The translations under genes and the position numbers were made by a program. From Bacteroidales bacterium (GTDB taxonomy: Bacteria; Bacteroidota; Bacteroidia; Bacteroidales; UBA932), in the NCBI GenBank assembly GCA_017459075.1, contig JAFUDQ010000007.1, positions 62,001-126,000 on the forward strand: DNA of 64,000 bases. Direction: 5' to 3'. The notes beneath the pieces were generated by a model. It was given only the letters and a program-made list of their open reading frames with translations, was not told the origin of the DNA and ran no database searches. This document shows positions 30,978 to 40,824 of the stretch, one piece after another; position 1 is the first letter of the stretch; each line of letters begins with the position of its first letter.

Positions 30978-32996
30978 ATGATTCCACAGGACACTGTAAA
31001 TAAAATATTGGATGCCGCGCAAATCGTAGATGTAGTCTCGGACTTCGTCTCACTGAAAAGGCGCGGCGCCAATTTTGTTGCATGTTGTCCGTTCCATAAT
31101 GAGAAGACTCCGTCTTTTTACGTCTCTCCTTCAAAAGGCATTTACAAATGCTTCGGCTGCGGAAAAAGCGGCAGTGCCGTGGGCTTTGTAATGGAGCATG
31201 AGAATCTTTCTTACTCCGAGGCTCTTAAGTATCTGGCAAAAAAATATGGAATCCCGGTAATCGAAAAGGAAGAATCGGCAGAGGATATAGCAAAAAGGCA
31301 GCGTTCAGAAAGCCTGCTGCTGGTGTCGGAATTCGCTCACAAGTTCTTCGTCTCCAGTCTTGATACAGATGAGGGACGCACCATCGGCAAAGCATATTTC
31401 AGAAGCCGCGGTCTTGAAGAAGAAACCATCCGCAAATATGGTCTTGGATGGGCTCCAAGGGACAGGCAGGCCCTTTGCAAAGAGGCTCTTGCCAAAGGCT
31501 ATAAGGAGGAATATCTTGTAGATGCCGGCCTTGTCATCAAGTATGACGACGGGCATCTTGCAGACCGATTCTTTGACAGGGTTATGTTTCCGGTGCACTC
31601 AGTCAGCGGCCGTGTCATCGCCTTCGGTGGCAGAACTCTTCGCAGTGACAAGACGGTTGCCAAATACGTAAATTCCCCGGAGACAGAGATTTACGACAAG
31701 AGCCGCTCGCTCTACGGCATCTGGTTTGCCAAGGGAGAGATGTCCCGTCAGGATAAATGTTTTCTTGTAGAGGGATACCTTGATGTGCTTAGTATGCATC
31801 AGCTTGGTATTCAGAATGTTGTGGCTTCAAGCGGTACTTCGCTTACGGTGCCCCAGATTCGCCTTATCAAAAAATTCACAGAGAATGTAACCATCATGTA
31901 CGATGGCGATTCAGCCGGAATCAAGGCGGCTATAAGGGGTATTGGCCTGGTGCTCAAGGAGGGCCTTAATGTGAAGGTGGTACTGCTTCCGGACGGTGAC
32001 GATCCTGACTCATACAGCCGTAAGCATTCCCTGGAAGAGGTTCAGTCGTTTATAGCAGCCAACGAGCAGGATTTCATAGAGTTCAAGACGGAACTTCTGC
32101 TTGGTGAGGCCAGGGGAGACCCGCTTAAGAAGGCTAACCTTATAAACGATATTGCAGATACAATTGCGCTTATTCCCGATGCTGTCAAGCGTTCCGTTTA
32201 CGCCCAGGCCAGCGCGGACAAATTTGACATTGACTCCGGAATCCTCTTCAGCCGCATCCGCCGTACGCGGGAAAAGATGATTGAGGATGACCGTAAGGCA
32301 GCTGAGCGTGAGAGGAGCCGCTCTTCGGCCGGCTCGCTGGCTCCGGACATTCCCGGGCCGCAGGATGTTCCCCTGCCGGACTACGAAGACACGCCGTCAT
32401 ATCAGGATGAGCCTGCTGCTCCGGGCCTACAGGGATTTGAATACCCTTCGCTGGCGGCTTCGGAAAAGGACTTATTAACTTTCATCCTTCGCCATGGCCG
32501 CACTTTGCTGGAGTTTGAATCAGACTCTGATTTCTATTCCCCTGACGGCCAGTACAGCGTTGCTGATTTTATCAGGGACTGCCTTGAGGCCGATGGCTTC
32601 TCTATGGAAAATACGGCCTACAGGCGTCTGTACGACAGTTATTTCAATCTTTATGATGCCGATGATAACTATTCCCAGGAGGAAATCATCCGCATCATGC
32701 TTAACGGTCCTGACCGCATCAGCGCGGATATGGTGGCCGATATTACTCAGGAAAAACACATGCTTTCCGTGCGCAGCTTCGAGGCTGCGATGACGGCCCA
32801 GGCTACGATGCTGGTTACTTATGTGCCAAGGGCTATCCAGGTTTATCAGCTAAAGCGTATAGACGTGGAAGTCAACAACTTGAATAGGAAATTAAAGGAT
32901 GCTCCGGAAGAGGAAATGCTTCCCATCCTGGGGCAGATACAGGAATATATCGGGCTTCGTAAGAAGCTGGAAGAAGAATTGGGCAGGGTGATGTAA
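30978..32996 (+). CDS. dnaG: DNA primase
   Basis: A 672-residue primase. The N-terminal CHC2 zinc site is at about residues 37-65 (CCPFHNEKTPSFYVSP, YKCFGCGKSG). The catalytic core has FVMEHENLSYSEALKYLA and FPVHSVSGRVIAFGGRTL. The TOPRIM motifs are LVEGYLDVLSMHQLG and TIMYDGDSAGIKAA. After about residue 425 an acidic/proline linker leads to a C-terminal helicase-interaction-type domain. It synthesises replication primers. It is slightly longer than typical (about 600-650) because of the linker. Confidence 0.94.
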   Translation: MIPQDTVNKILDAAQIVDVVSDFVSLKRRGANFVACCPFHNEKTPSFYVSPSKGIYKCFGCGKSGSAVGFVMEHENLSYSEALKYLAKKYGIPVIEKEESAEDIAKRQRSESLLLVSEFAHKFFVSSLDTDEGRTIGKAYFRSRGLEEETIRKYGLGWAPRDRQALCKEALAKGYKEEYLVDAGLVIKYDDGHLADRFFDRVMFPVHSVSGRVIAFGGRTLRSDKTVAKYVNSPETEIYDKSRSLYGIWFAKGEMSRQDKCFLVEGYLDVLSMHQLGIQNVVASSGTSLTVPQIRLIKKFTENVTIMYDGDSAGIKAAIRGIGLVLKEGLNVKVVLLPDGDDPDSYSRKHSLEEVQSFIAANEQDFIEFKTELLLGEARGDPLKKANLINDIADTIALIPDAVKRSVYAQASADKFDIDSGILFSRIRRTREKMIEDDRKAAERERSRSSAGSLAPDIPGPQDVPLPDYEDTPSYQDEPAAPGLQGFEYPSLAASEKDLLTFILRHGRTLLEFESDSDFYSPDGQYSVADFIRDCLEADGFSMENTAYRRLYDSYFNLYDADDNYSQEEIIRIMLNGPDRISADMVADITQEKHMLSVRSFEAAMTAQATMLVTYVPRAIQVYQLKRIDVEVNNLNRKLKDAPEEEMLPILGQIQEYIGLRKKLEEELGRVM

Positions 32997-33020
32997 ACAT
33001 CGGCCCCAAATAGAAAAGGT

Positions 33021-35258
33021 ATGGAAAAAAAATTCAAAAGAACTTTGGTAACATGCGCGTTGCCGTATGCTAACGGTCCGGTTCATATCGGACATCTTGC
33101 AGGTGTTTACGTTCCTGCCGATATTTATGTCAGGTACCTGAGGATGAAGGGCGAGGATGTGCTCTTTATCTGTGGCAGCGACGAGCATGGCGTGCCTATC
33201 ACCATAAAGGCCCGTAAGGAGGGTGTTACCCCCCAGGATATCGTTGACAGATACCATAATATTATAAAGAACAGTTTCCTTGGCCTTGGAATTAATTTTG
33301 ATATCTATTCCCGTACCTCATCGAAGGTGCATGAAAAGAATGCTTCCGAGTTCTTCCGTAAGCTGTATGATGACGAAAAATTCATCACCAAGGAGTCTGA
33401 GCAGTTCTTTGACCCTGAAGCAAAGGTTTTCCTTGCAGACAGGTATATTACCGGTACCTGCCCTAAATGCGGCAACCCCAACGCTTATGGAGACCAGTGT
33501 GAAAAATGCGGCAGCACCCTTAGCCCGGATGAGCTGATTGAGCCCAAGTCGGCCCTCAGCGGCAGTGCTCCAGTAAAGGTTAAGACCAAGCACTGGTATC
33601 TGCCTCTGGACCAGTATGAGCCCTGGCTCCGTGACTGGATTCTTGAGCAGCATAAGGAGTGGAAATCAAATGTTTACGGCCAGTGCAAGAGCTGGCTGGA
33701 CGGCGGGCTTCAGCCCCGTGCGGTAAGCCGCGACCTTGACTGGGGCGTACCTGTTCCTGTTGAGGGAGCAGAGGGCAAGGTCCTTTATGTCTGGTTCGAT
33801 GCTCCCATCGGCTATGTTTCCAATACTCAGGAGCTTCTGCCCCAGAGTTGGAAGAAGTGGTGGAAGAGTGACGAAAGCCGGCTCATTCATTTCATCGGCA
33901 AAGACAATATTGTATTCCATTGCATCGTATTCCCTTCAATGTTAAAGGCTTACGGCGATGGTTACGTTCTTCCGGACAATGTTCCTTCCAATGAGTTCCT
34001 GAATCTTGAGGGCGATAAGATTTCCACCTCGCGCAACTGGGCCGTCTGGCTTAACGAGTATCTGAAGGAGTTCCCGGGACAGGAGGATGTGCTTCGTTAT
34101 GTCCTGTGCGCGAATGCTCCTGAAACCAAGGATAATGACTTTACATGGAAGGATTTCCAGCAGCGCAATAACTCAGAGCTGGTGGCTATCTTTGGTAACT
34201 TCGTGAACCGTGCGGTTGTGCTTACGCAGAAGTACTTCGGCGGCGTGGTTCCACAGAATCTGAAGCCGGAAGATGTTGACCGTCAGGCTCTTGAGGAGAT
34301 TCTGCCAAGTAAGAAGGCCCTTGAGAACTACATTGAGACCTTCCATTTCCGTGAGGCTCTGAAGGAGGCTATGAATATTGCCCGTATAGGTAACAAGTAT
34401 ATTTCTGATACTGAGCCATGGAAGGTTGCCAAGACGGATATGGACCGTACGGCTTCCATCCTTTACACTTCTCTTCAGATTTGTGCAGACTTGGCGATTG
34501 CTTTTGAGCCTTTCCTGCCTTTCTCTGCAGAAAAGCTTCGCGGTATCCTGAACATGGATGTTGCTGCCGGTTTCGATCACCGTGCCGGTGAGGGTGAGCC
34601 TACCGTCAACTTCTTTAAACCCGGTGAGGCCCGCGCCCTTCATACTGTTGCATGCAACAGTATGCCTGAACATGTTGTCATTTCGAGCGAAGTCGAGAAA
34701 TCTCTATCCTGGAACGACCTTGGCTCCGTCGAGCTTTTGGCTCCCGGCCATAAACTTGGAGAGAACACCCTCCTCTTCGCCAAGATAGAAGATGCAGTAG
34801 TCGATGCCCAAATGGCTAAGCTGGCTGCAATCAAGGCTGCAAATGCCGCTGCCGCTGCTGCAAAAGCAGCTGCCGAGGCCGCAGCCCATATCGAGCCGCA
34901 GAAGCCGGAAGTTGAATTTGACGACTTTGGCCGCATGGATATCCGCACTGCAACGGTTCTTGCCGCTGAGCGTGTTCCCAAGACGGATAAGCTCCTGAAA
35001 CTCACCATTGATACTGGAATAGACCAGCGCACCATAGTCTCTGGTATCGCAGAGTATTACAGCCCGGAAGACATGCTTGGCAAGCAGATTTGCATTCTTG
35101 CGAACCTGAAGCCCCGCAGCATTCGCGGCATTGAGTCCAAGGGAATGATTCTCATGGCCAAGCAGGGTGACGGCCGCATGCGCTTTATCACCCCCGCCGA
35201 GGCCGGAACCGCCAACCCCAGTCCCGATGCCCTCGTCAACGGTGCCCAGATAGGGTAA
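33021..35258 (+). CDS. metG: Methionyl-tRNA synthetase with a repeat-derived insert
   Basis: A 745-residue class I synthetase. The HIGH motif is HIGH in [14 protein letters not shown] zinc knuckle follows ([20 protein letters not shown]). The KMSKS position reads KISTS in [12 protein letters not shown], as in many MetRS. The anticodon domain runs to about residue 545, and the C-terminal tRNA-binding OB domain is at about 635-745 ([20 protein letters not shown]). Between them, about 26 residues at about 540-567 (containing VISSEVEKS) are encoded by a palindrome and a dispersed repeat at 34641-34702. An Ala-rich linker follows. The insert keeps the frame open. Confidence 0.94.
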   Translation: MEKKFKRTLVTCALPYANGPVHIGHLAGVYVPADIYVRYLRMKGEDVLFICGSDEHGVPITIKARKEGVTPQDIVDRYHNIIKNSFLGLGINFDIYSRTSSKVHEKNASEFFRKLYDDEKFITKESEQFFDPEAKVFLADRYITGTCPKCGNPNAYGDQCEKCGSTLSPDELIEPKSALSGSAPVKVKTKHWYLPLDQYEPWLRDWILEQHKEWKSNVYGQCKSWLDGGLQPRAVSRDLDWGVPVPVEGAEGKVLYVWFDAPIGYVSNTQELLPQSWKKWWKSDESRLIHFIGKDNIVFHCIVFPSMLKAYGDGYVLPDNVPSNEFLNLEGDKISTSRNWAVWLNEYLKEFPGQEDVLRYVLCANAPETKDNDFTWKDFQQRNNSELVAIFGNFVNRAVVLTQKYFGGVVPQNLKPEDVDRQALEEILPSKKALENYIETFHFREALKEAMNIARIGNKYISDTEPWKVAKTDMDRTASILYTSLQICADLAIAFEPFLPFSAEKLRGILNMDVAAGFDHRAGEGEPTVNFFKPGEARALHTVACNSMPEHVVISSEVEKSLSWNDLGSVELLAPGHKLGENTLLFAKIEDAVVDAQMAKLAAIKAANAAAAAAKAAAEAAAHIEPQKPEVEFDDFGRMDIRTATVLAAERVPKTDKLLKLTIDTGIDQRTIVSGIAEYYSPEDMLGKQICILANLKPRSIRGIESKGMILMAKQGDGRMRFITPAEAGTANPSPDALVNGAQIG
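34641..34702. repeat. Palindrome plus dispersed repeat inside metG
   Basis: 34641-34664 is a perfect 24-bp palindrome (half-site CATACTGTTGCA). Twelve bases later, 34677-34702 is GTCATTTCGAGCGAAGTCGA plus GAAATC, the same family as at 12467, 36561, 39373 and 48509. Both lie in the metG reading frame between the anticodon-binding and OB domains. Confidence 0.85.
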
Positions 35259-35262
35259 TCAT

Positions 35263-35353
35263 ACCCCTCTCAAAACACCCTTAACGCCCGGAAACAGCTG
35301 TTCCCGGGCGTTAGAGGGTAATGGCACACAAACTTTGCGACTATTCTGCGGAG
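35263..35353. repeat. Palindromic repeat R1, inverted copy
   Basis: This 91-bp segment is the exact reverse complement of 47019-47109 (part of R3). Its core is a long inverted repeat built on TAACGCCCGG/CCGGGCGTTA around AACAGCTGTT. It lies between the convergent metG and O-methyltransferase genes and could act as a bidirectional 3'-end element. Confidence 0.9.
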
Positions 35354-35363
35354 GCCCCTGCGA

Positions 35364-35996
35364 TTATTTTACGCGAATGAGGAAGAGACCGTCGCGGAGG
35401 GGCAGGAGGACGGTTTCAACGGCGGGGTCAGAGGCGACCCTGTCGTTGAAGCGGACTATGCCCTGGGTCTGCTTATCCTGGGGGACGGGCTCCTGGTAAA
35501 CCTTGCCGTCCCACAGGACATCATCGGCCAGAATAACCGAACCGCTGTGAAGCAGCGGCATGACAAGGTCATAATACTCGCAGTACTCGCGCTTGTCGGC
35601 ATCAATGAATACAAGGTCGTAAGGACCGGTCAAGGTCTGGAGCGTCTCTTTGGCATCGCCAAGACGAAGGGTAATCCTGTCGCTGACCCCGGCTCGCGAG
35701 AAGCCTTCAAGGATAAGGCTTTCAAGCTCGTCGTTGACCTCAAGGCTGTCTATATGGCCGCCGGAAGGGAGCCCGTATGCCATGCAAATTGTGGAATAGC
35801 CTGTAAAACAGCCTATTTCCAACACACGGCTTGGCTTAAACATCTTAACCAAAGTGGTAAGAAGTGCCCCCTGAACGGGACCTGAAAGCATCTGGGGATA
35901 GTTAGTCCTCAGGTGAGTCTGCTTTTCAAGCCATGCAAGGGCCTCTGACTGGGCTTTGCTGTGAAGGCGGAGATATTTGTCAAGCTGGGATTCCAT
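35364..35996 (-). CDS. Class I SAM-dependent O-methyltransferase
   Basis: A 210-residue methyltransferase of the catechol/caffeoyl-CoA O-methyltransferase family. Motif I is VLEIGCFTGYSTICMAYGL, followed by DSLEVNDELE, YDLVFIDADKREYCEYYD with the metal-binding Asp, and ILADDVLWDGKV. The substrate is unknown. The start overlaps the stop of the M16 peptidase by one base, so the two form an operon. Confidence 0.88.
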   Translation of the reverse strand: MESQLDKYLRLHSKAQSEALAWLEKQTHLRTNYPQMLSGPVQGALLTTLVKMFKPSRVLEIGCFTGYSTICMAYGLPSGGHIDSLEVNDELESLILEGFSRAGVSDRITLRLGDAKETLQTLTGPYDLVFIDADKREYCEYYDLVMPLLHSGSVILADDVLWDGKVYQEPVPQDKQTQGIVRFNDRVASDPAVETVLLPLRDGLFLIRVK

Positions 35997-37273
35997 TATA
36001 TAAATAATAACGATGAGTATTTTCCGGGAGTGAATATCCGTTCCGCCATAGCCCGCATTTCTTCTGCCTTAATGGATGTAACGGTCTCGCGGATGGCTTC
36101 GTCTGAAAGCACGTATCCGAAGGCAAGCATGCTCTTTCCAAGTCCAAGGCACTCGGCTTCTCCGTTTGCTGTGGATACAGCCATCTGTCCAAGAAGCTGT
36201 TTTTTGACCGATGCGAAGGTTCTTGCAGCCATGGGCGCATCGCAAATTTTGTGGAGTTCACGATGCACGGTTCTCTCTACCTTTTCAAGATTCAACGGGT
36301 CGCATCCAAGAGAAATCGCCATAATACCGCTGTCAGAATATGGGGTGTAGGATGCTTCTACGCCGTAGACCCAGCCGTTTTTTTCACGAAGGACATTGCC
36401 AAGAATGGAGTTTGATGCGGGGCCTCCGATAACGTTTGCAAGAAGGCCGGCGACAAGTCTTGAGCGGCCTTCTCCAAGTGAGGGAGCGTAGCCTCCGTAC
36501 ACAGCGTTGGCTTCGTGGTTGTCTTTCCGGATTCGGTCATTGAAGTATTGCGGGACGGGGGATTTCTCCACTCGCTGCGCCCGGTCTAAATGACAGCCAC
36601 CGTGCTCTAAATGACAGCCACCGCGCTCCAAATGACAATCGGCCCTGGTTCCGGAAAGGCGGGAACAAACCCTTTGAATCATAGCCACCATCTTCTCTTC
36701 CGAAATATCCGCAACCATGCTGAAGACCATCCTCTCCGGGCGGAAGCCTCCGGAAGAATAGGCCCTGAGATGCTCCGGAGTGATACTTTTTACTGATTCT
36801 TCCGTGCCGAGGATAAGTCCGGACAAAGGGTGCCCCTTGAAAAACATCTCCTCAAAGCAATCGTAAATATCATCAGCCGGATTATCCTTGTAAGACTGAA
36901 TCTCTTCTATGACCACACCCTTTTCAATTTCTATTTCATCTTCCGGAAAAGAGGGCTCGGTAGCCAGTTCCAGCAGCAGGCGCAGGGCGCGGGACAGGTC
37001 ATTTTTAAGGACCGTTGCATGAATGACCGTCTCTTCCTTCGTAGTGAAAGCGTTCAGCTCACCGCCCAGCATTTCCAGGCAGGAGTTGATGCTTCTGGCA
37101 CTGCGATGAGCGGTACCCTTGAAAACAGTATGCTCCGTAAAATGGGCGATGCCGGATGGGAATTCTCCCTCATCCCTTGTACCGCAACCAATTGAAAGTG
37201 CGCAATATCCGACAGCAGAACCGGCACGGCGTACAGCGTAGCCGATACCTTCAGGTGTGTATCCAGTAATCAT
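35996..37273 (-). CDS. M16 family (insulinase-like) peptidase with repeat insert
   Basis: A 425-residue M16 protein. The inverted zinc motif HxxEH is HFTEH in GIAHFTEHTVFKGTAHRS, and the third ligand region EEIQSYKDNPADDIYDCFEE lies about 75 residues on. The second half has the catalytically inactive M16C-like fold. Between the halves, about residues 212-241 consist of a sevenfold-periodic stretch (CHLERGG, CHLEHGG, CHLDRAQ) encoded by a dispersed repeat with a 21-bp period. The enzyme probably degrades peptides or processes exported proteins; no signal peptide is visible. Confidence 0.9.
   Translation of the reverse strand: MITGYTPEGIGYAVRRAGSAVGYCALSIGCGTRDEGEFPSGIAHFTEHTVFKGTAHRSARSINSCLEMLGGELNAFTTKEETVIHATVLKNDLSRALRLLLELATEPSFPEDEIEIEKGVVIEEIQSYKDNPADDIYDCFEEMFFKGHPLSGLILGTEESVKSITPEHLRAYSSGGFRPERMVFSMVADISEEKMVAMIQRVCSRLSGTRADCHLERGGCHLEHGGCHLDRAQRVEKSPVPQYFNDRIRKDNHEANAVYGGYAPSLGEGRSRLVAGLLANVIGGPASNSILGNVLREKNGWVYGVEASYTPYSDSGIMAISLGCDPLNLEKVERTVHRELHKICDAPMAARTFASVKKQLLGQMAVSTANGEAECLGLGKSMLAFGYVLSDEAIRETVTSIKAEEMRAMAERIFTPGKYSSLLFI
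36561..36638. repeat. Repeat array inside the M16 peptidase gene (21-bp period)
   Basis: GATTTCTCCACTCGCTGCGC is followed by three AAATGACA-containing units spaced 21 bp apart. The same family has a 20-bp period at 12467 and 48509, outside genes. A 21-bp unit preserves the reading frame and encodes a seven-residue repeat. Confidence 0.85.
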
Positions 37274-37280
37274 ACTCCTC

Positions 37281-38093
37281 TTATCTTCCTTTAGCGAATG
37301 CCTTTAAATCTTCTTTCAGCAGTCCGCAGCCGGCACTGCCAACCTTGTGTTTCTTATTATAATATAAGCCATACGTGTCAGCATCGGCCAGAAATACATA
37401 GAAAACCTGCCCCTTCCGGGGGTTGCGGGGTCCGACAACATAGCAAACCGCAGCCTCTGTGCCGTCCACAAAAGCCTTGTCAGCATCGGCCGCCGACACA
37501 AATTCAATCCTCTTCGCCTCGCAGTCTTCAATCTCCTTTGCACCGACCACTGGTGAAAGCTCATCCTCAGAAATCATCAGCGGTATGGACGCTGCCTGCT
37601 TAGGGGATGAATACGGCTTCCCCGGGCCGTGATAATTGCTTCCTACCGCCTTTGCAGCTACATTTTGCAAATTGCAGAGAAGCACCGGAAGCAGAAAATC
37701 TTCCCGCCCCGTAAAACCATCAGCAGGGCAGACCGGCACTGTCGCAACCGTCAGCATGGACGAAAGGCTCTTCTTCCCCTGCCCGCCTTTCACAAGATGC
37801 CAGTAACGCAAGCCATCGCCACCATCGGCCACTGCAAGAAAATAACAGTCGCTGCTGCCGCTTCGGGCGATAAAATCTTCGCTGCTGCAAAATTCATAGG
37901 CCGATATTGACCAGAAGTCTTTAAGTGCATGTCGTATAGGAATGTCCAGGGAGTCGTTTCCGGTCAGGACAACCATTGTGGTCTTTTGTACAAAATCCGA
38001 AATCTTCTCTTTGTGAGTGCGAATCTGAAGCTGGGCAAAAGCCAGCATCGGCACAAAGAGAGTAAAAAACAATATGGCGGATAATTTCTTCAT
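37281..38093 (-). CDS. Exported hypothetical protein
   Basis: A 270-residue protein with a clear signal peptide (MKKLSAILFFTLFVPMLAFAQ) and no membrane helix afterwards. The body has alpha/beta character (KTTMVVLTGNDSLDIPIRHA, YFLAVADGGDGLRYWHLVKG, AAVCYVVGPRNPRKGQVFYV). I recognise no family or catalytic motif. It lies 7 bp upstream of the M16 peptidase gene, so it probably heads an operon of exported protein, M16 peptidase and methyltransferase. The -7 box is at 38118-38111. Confidence 0.75.
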   Translation of the reverse strand: MKKLSAILFFTLFVPMLAFAQLQIRTHKEKISDFVQKTTMVVLTGNDSLDIPIRHALKDFWSISAYEFCSSEDFIARSGSSDCYFLAVADGGDGLRYWHLVKGGQGKKSLSSMLTVATVPVCPADGFTGREDFLLPVLLCNLQNVAAKAVGSNYHGPGKPYSSPKQAASIPLMISEDELSPVVGAKEIEDCEAKRIEFVSAADADKAFVDGTEAAVCYVVGPRNPRKGQVFYVFLADADTYGLYYNKKHKVGSAGCGLLKEDLKAFAKGR

Positions 38094-38110
38094 AATCAAG
38101 CAAAGTTGTG

Positions 38111-38118
38111 CAAAGTTA
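38111..38118 (-). promoter_or_regulatory. Exported protein/M16 operon promoter -7 box
   Basis: Minus-strand TAACTTTG, a TAnnTTTG match 17 bp upstream of the ATG at 38093. Confidence 0.55.
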
Positions 38119-38150
38119 TTAAATGATTTGTGAAATTCAATCGGGCTTGC

Positions 38151-38158
38151 TAAATTTG
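38151..38158 (+). promoter_or_regulatory. dnaX promoter -7 box
   Basis: TAAATTTG, a TAnnTTTG match 26 bp upstream of the ATG at 38185. Confidence 0.6.
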
Positions 38159-38184
38159 TAGACTATGTAACAAAAGTCACGCCT

Positions 38185-39924
38185 ATGTCGCAATATATAG
38201 TATCTGCAAGAAAGTACAGGCCGGACTCTTTTGAGTCGCTTATTGGACAGGACAACATTGCAAGGACCCTGAAAAATTCCATTTTAAGGGGCCAGTTGGC
38301 TCATGCTTACCTATTCTGCGGGCCTCGCGGAGTGGGAAAGACCAGTGCCGCACGAATTTTTGCAAAGACAATCAACTGCTCGAATCCGGGGCCGGACATG
38401 GAGCCTTGCGGTGAGTGTGAATCCTGCATTTCCTTCAAGGAAGGCCGTTCTTACTGTATCCATGAGCTTGATGCCGCTTCCAACAACAGTGTGGACGACA
38501 TCAAGATGCTCATAGACCAGGTGAACATTCCTCCCCAGGTTGGAAAATACAGCGTCTTTATTGTGGATGAGGTTCACATGCTGAGCCAGGCCGCCTTCAA
38601 CGCCTTTCTTAAGACGCTTGAGGAGCCCCCGGCACATGCAATTTTCATTTTGGCAACCACAGAGAAGCACAAAATTCTGCCTACCATCCTGTCCCGCTGC
38701 CAAACCTACGACTTCTGCCGCATCAGCGTTCCGGACATAGTGCGCAACCTTCGCGACATCGCCGGCAAGGAAAACATCACCATCGACGACAAGTCTCTTC
38801 ACATCATTGCCATCAAGGCCGATGGTGCCATGCGTGACGCCCTTACCATTTTTGACCAGACGGTGGCGTTCTGCGGTACCGAGGTTAAATATGAGGATGT
38901 GCTTAAGAACCTGAATGTCCTGGATTACGACCATTGCTTCAACCTGGTAAATGCTTTTCTGTCCGGAGACCATGTTTCTGCATTGCTTCGGTTCGATGAT
39001 ATCCTTTCAAAGGGCTTTAACGCCTTGCATTTTATAGGCTCGCTGAGTTCGCATCTGAGGGATTTGATTGTAGCAAAGAGCAACGGACTAAAGGCTCTGC
39101 TGGAACTTCCTGATACACTTATAGATAGCTATAAGGAGCAGGCTTCAAGATGCAGCCTGAAGTTCCTGTACGATGCGCTTGCCATTACTACGGCCTGCGA
39201 GGCCGGGTACAAGGCCAGTATAAATCCCCGCCTGCATATAGAGTTCTGCCTGATGCGTCTCTGTGCCCTTTCCGGCGGCCTCAAAGACGCCTCGGAGGCT
39301 ACGGCTGTGGCCACACCGGCCTCCGCTGCCAAGGCTCCAGCAACTGCCCCTGTTGCCGCCCCCGCCCCTTCTGTCATTTCGACCGGAGGCGAAGCCGTAG
39401 CGGAGAAATCTCCTTCAGCTCCGGCGCCAACCGTTGCACCATCGCCGCGTAAGCATGTTGCGAAAACACCCGGAGCACTTTCGCTTGCCGCCCTTAAGAA
39501 GCAGGACAGCGAACAGGAAGCAACTGTCACTGCCGATGCAAGCGCGGAAGGCGTAATTCCTTCGGATGAATTAATAACGGAAAAATGGAAAGAACTGGCC
39601 GAAAAGTATTCTGACAGGCCTCGTCTATATACAACCCTTAGCGGTTCCAGCCTCCAGATTACAGAAGAAGAGGGCAGGAAAAGGGTTGTGTTCTTTGTTA
39701 CCAACAAGGCCCAGATGGACTGGATTAGGGAGAAGCTTCTCAAGGATCTTGACGGAAATCTGCGCAAATTGCTCGGAACAGGAAGAATACTTCTGGATAT
39801 TGACGTAACGCCGGATGAGGAGCAACCCCAGAAAAGCTATACTCCAAGGGAGCAGGCACAGGAACTGATTCATGCAAATCCGGAAATCAGGAACCTCGTG
39901 ACAGATATGGGCCTGGATGCATAG
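38185..39924 (+). CDS. dnaX: DNA polymerase III subunit gamma/tau
   Basis: A 579-residue clamp-loader subunit. The AAA+ domain has Walker A CGPRGVGKTSAARIFA, a four-Cys zinc module (CSNPGPDMEPCGECESC), Walker B FIVDEVHMLSQAAFNA and TILSRCQTYDF (SRC motif). Domain III extends to about residue 365. An Ala/Pro-rich linker (about 375-440) contains a repeat-derived stretch, VISTGGEAVAEKS, encoded at 39373-39410. A C-terminal tau-like region follows to residue 579. It loads the sliding clamp and organises the replisome. Confidence 0.93.
   Translation: MSQYIVSARKYRPDSFESLIGQDNIARTLKNSILRGQLAHAYLFCGPRGVGKTSAARIFAKTINCSNPGPDMEPCGECESCISFKEGRSYCIHELDAASNNSVDDIKMLIDQVNIPPQVGKYSVFIVDEVHMLSQAAFNAFLKTLEEPPAHAIFILATTEKHKILPTILSRCQTYDFCRISVPDIVRNLRDIAGKENITIDDKSLHIIAIKADGAMRDALTIFDQTVAFCGTEVKYEDVLKNLNVLDYDHCFNLVNAFLSGDHVSALLRFDDILSKGFNALHFIGSLSSHLRDLIVAKSNGLKALLELPDTLIDSYKEQASRCSLKFLYDALAITTACEAGYKASINPRLHIEFCLMRLCALSGGLKDASEATAVATPASAAKAPATAPVAAPAPSVISTGGEAVAEKSPSAPAPTVAPSPRKHVAKTPGALSLAALKKQDSEQEATVTADASAEGVIPSDELITEKWKELAEKYSDRPRLYTTLSGSSLQITEEEGRKRVVFFVTNKAQMDWIREKLLKDLDGNLRKLLGTGRILLDIDVTPDEEQPQKSYTPREQAQELIHANPEIRNLVTDMGLDA
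39373..39410. repeat. Dispersed repeat inside dnaX
   Basis: GTCATTTCGACCGGAGGCGA continues to GCGGAGAAATC. It is a variant of the GTCATTTCGAGCGAAGTC family with a longer middle, read in frame in the flexible linker of the protein. Confidence 0.75.
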
Positions 39925-39948
39925 AGACATCGAAATAAAAATGAAAGT

Positions 39949-40824
39949 ATGAAACTTTATTGCGAAAATCTGGTTAAGAAATACGGTGTACGCACCGTTG
40001 TAAAGGGTGTTTCAATGGAAGTGGAGCAGGGAGAGATTGTGGGTTTCCTGGGGCCTAACGGCGCCGGAAAAACTACAAGTTTCTATATGATTACAGGCCA
40101 GATTACACCTAATAACGGCAAGGTATTCCTGGACGGGGAAGATATTACGGACCTGCCTATGTTCAAAAGGGCACAGAAGGGTATCGGCTATCTGCCACAG
40201 GAAGCATCGGTATTCAGGAAAATGTCTGTAGAGGACAATATAATGTCTGTTATGGAGATGTCGGACATGACCAAGGAGGAGCGTCATGAGAGGCTTGAGT
40301 CGCTAATTGACGAATTCAATCTTTCCAAGGTCCGCAAGAGTCTGGGTATCCAGCTTTCAGGAGGAGAGAGACGCCGGTGCGAAATTGCCCGAGCCCTTGC
40401 CGTAGACCCTAAATTTATCCTTCTGGACGAGCCTTTTGCCGGCGTAGACCCTATTGCCGTGGAGGATATCCAGTATATCATCGCCAAACTCAAGTACAAG
40501 AATATCGGAGTAATCATCACAGACCATAACGTGGGTGAGACCCTGGCTATTACAGACCGTGCATACCTTCTTTACGAAGGCACCATCCTCCAGCAGGGAA
40601 CTCCGGCGTCCCTTGCCGCCGATGAGGATGTTCGAACCAAGTACCTTGGCTCCGGCTTCGTTCTCAAGCGCTCCGTCTCCATCGAGCGCGCCCAGCGCGA
40701 GCACGAAGCGCAGGTTGCAGCAACCGCCGCCACTGCTGCCGGCGCGCCTACACCCCTCGCATCGGCCCCTGTCACTCCCGTCGCTTCGGCCTCCAGCACG
40801 GCCCCCGATACCTACTCCGCATAA
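39949..40824 (+). CDS. lptB: LPS export ABC transporter ATP-binding protein with long tail
   Basis: A 291-residue ATPase. Walker A is [17 protein letters not shown], the signature [16 protein letters not shown], Walker [20 protein letters not shown] and the switch His region [14 protein letters not shown]. LptB drives LPS extraction from the inner membrane with LptFG. The family usually ends near residue 240-250. This copy adds about 45 residues of Ala/Pro/Thr/Ser-rich sequence, and its last codons and stop (TYSA, end) lie inside palindromic repeat R2. It follows dnaX by 24 bp. Confidence 0.93.
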   Translation: MKLYCENLVKKYGVRTVVKGVSMEVEQGEIVGFLGPNGAGKTTSFYMITGQITPNNGKVFLDGEDITDLPMFKRAQKGIGYLPQEASVFRKMSVEDNIMSVMEMSDMTKEERHERLESLIDEFNLSKVRKSLGIQLSGGERRRCEIARALAVDPKFILLDEPFAGVDPIAVEDIQYIIAKLKYKNIGVIITDHNVGETLAITDRAYLLYEGTILQQGTPASLAADEDVRTKYLGSGFVLKRSVSIERAQREHEAQVAATAATAAGAPTPLASAPVTPVASASSTAPDTYSA

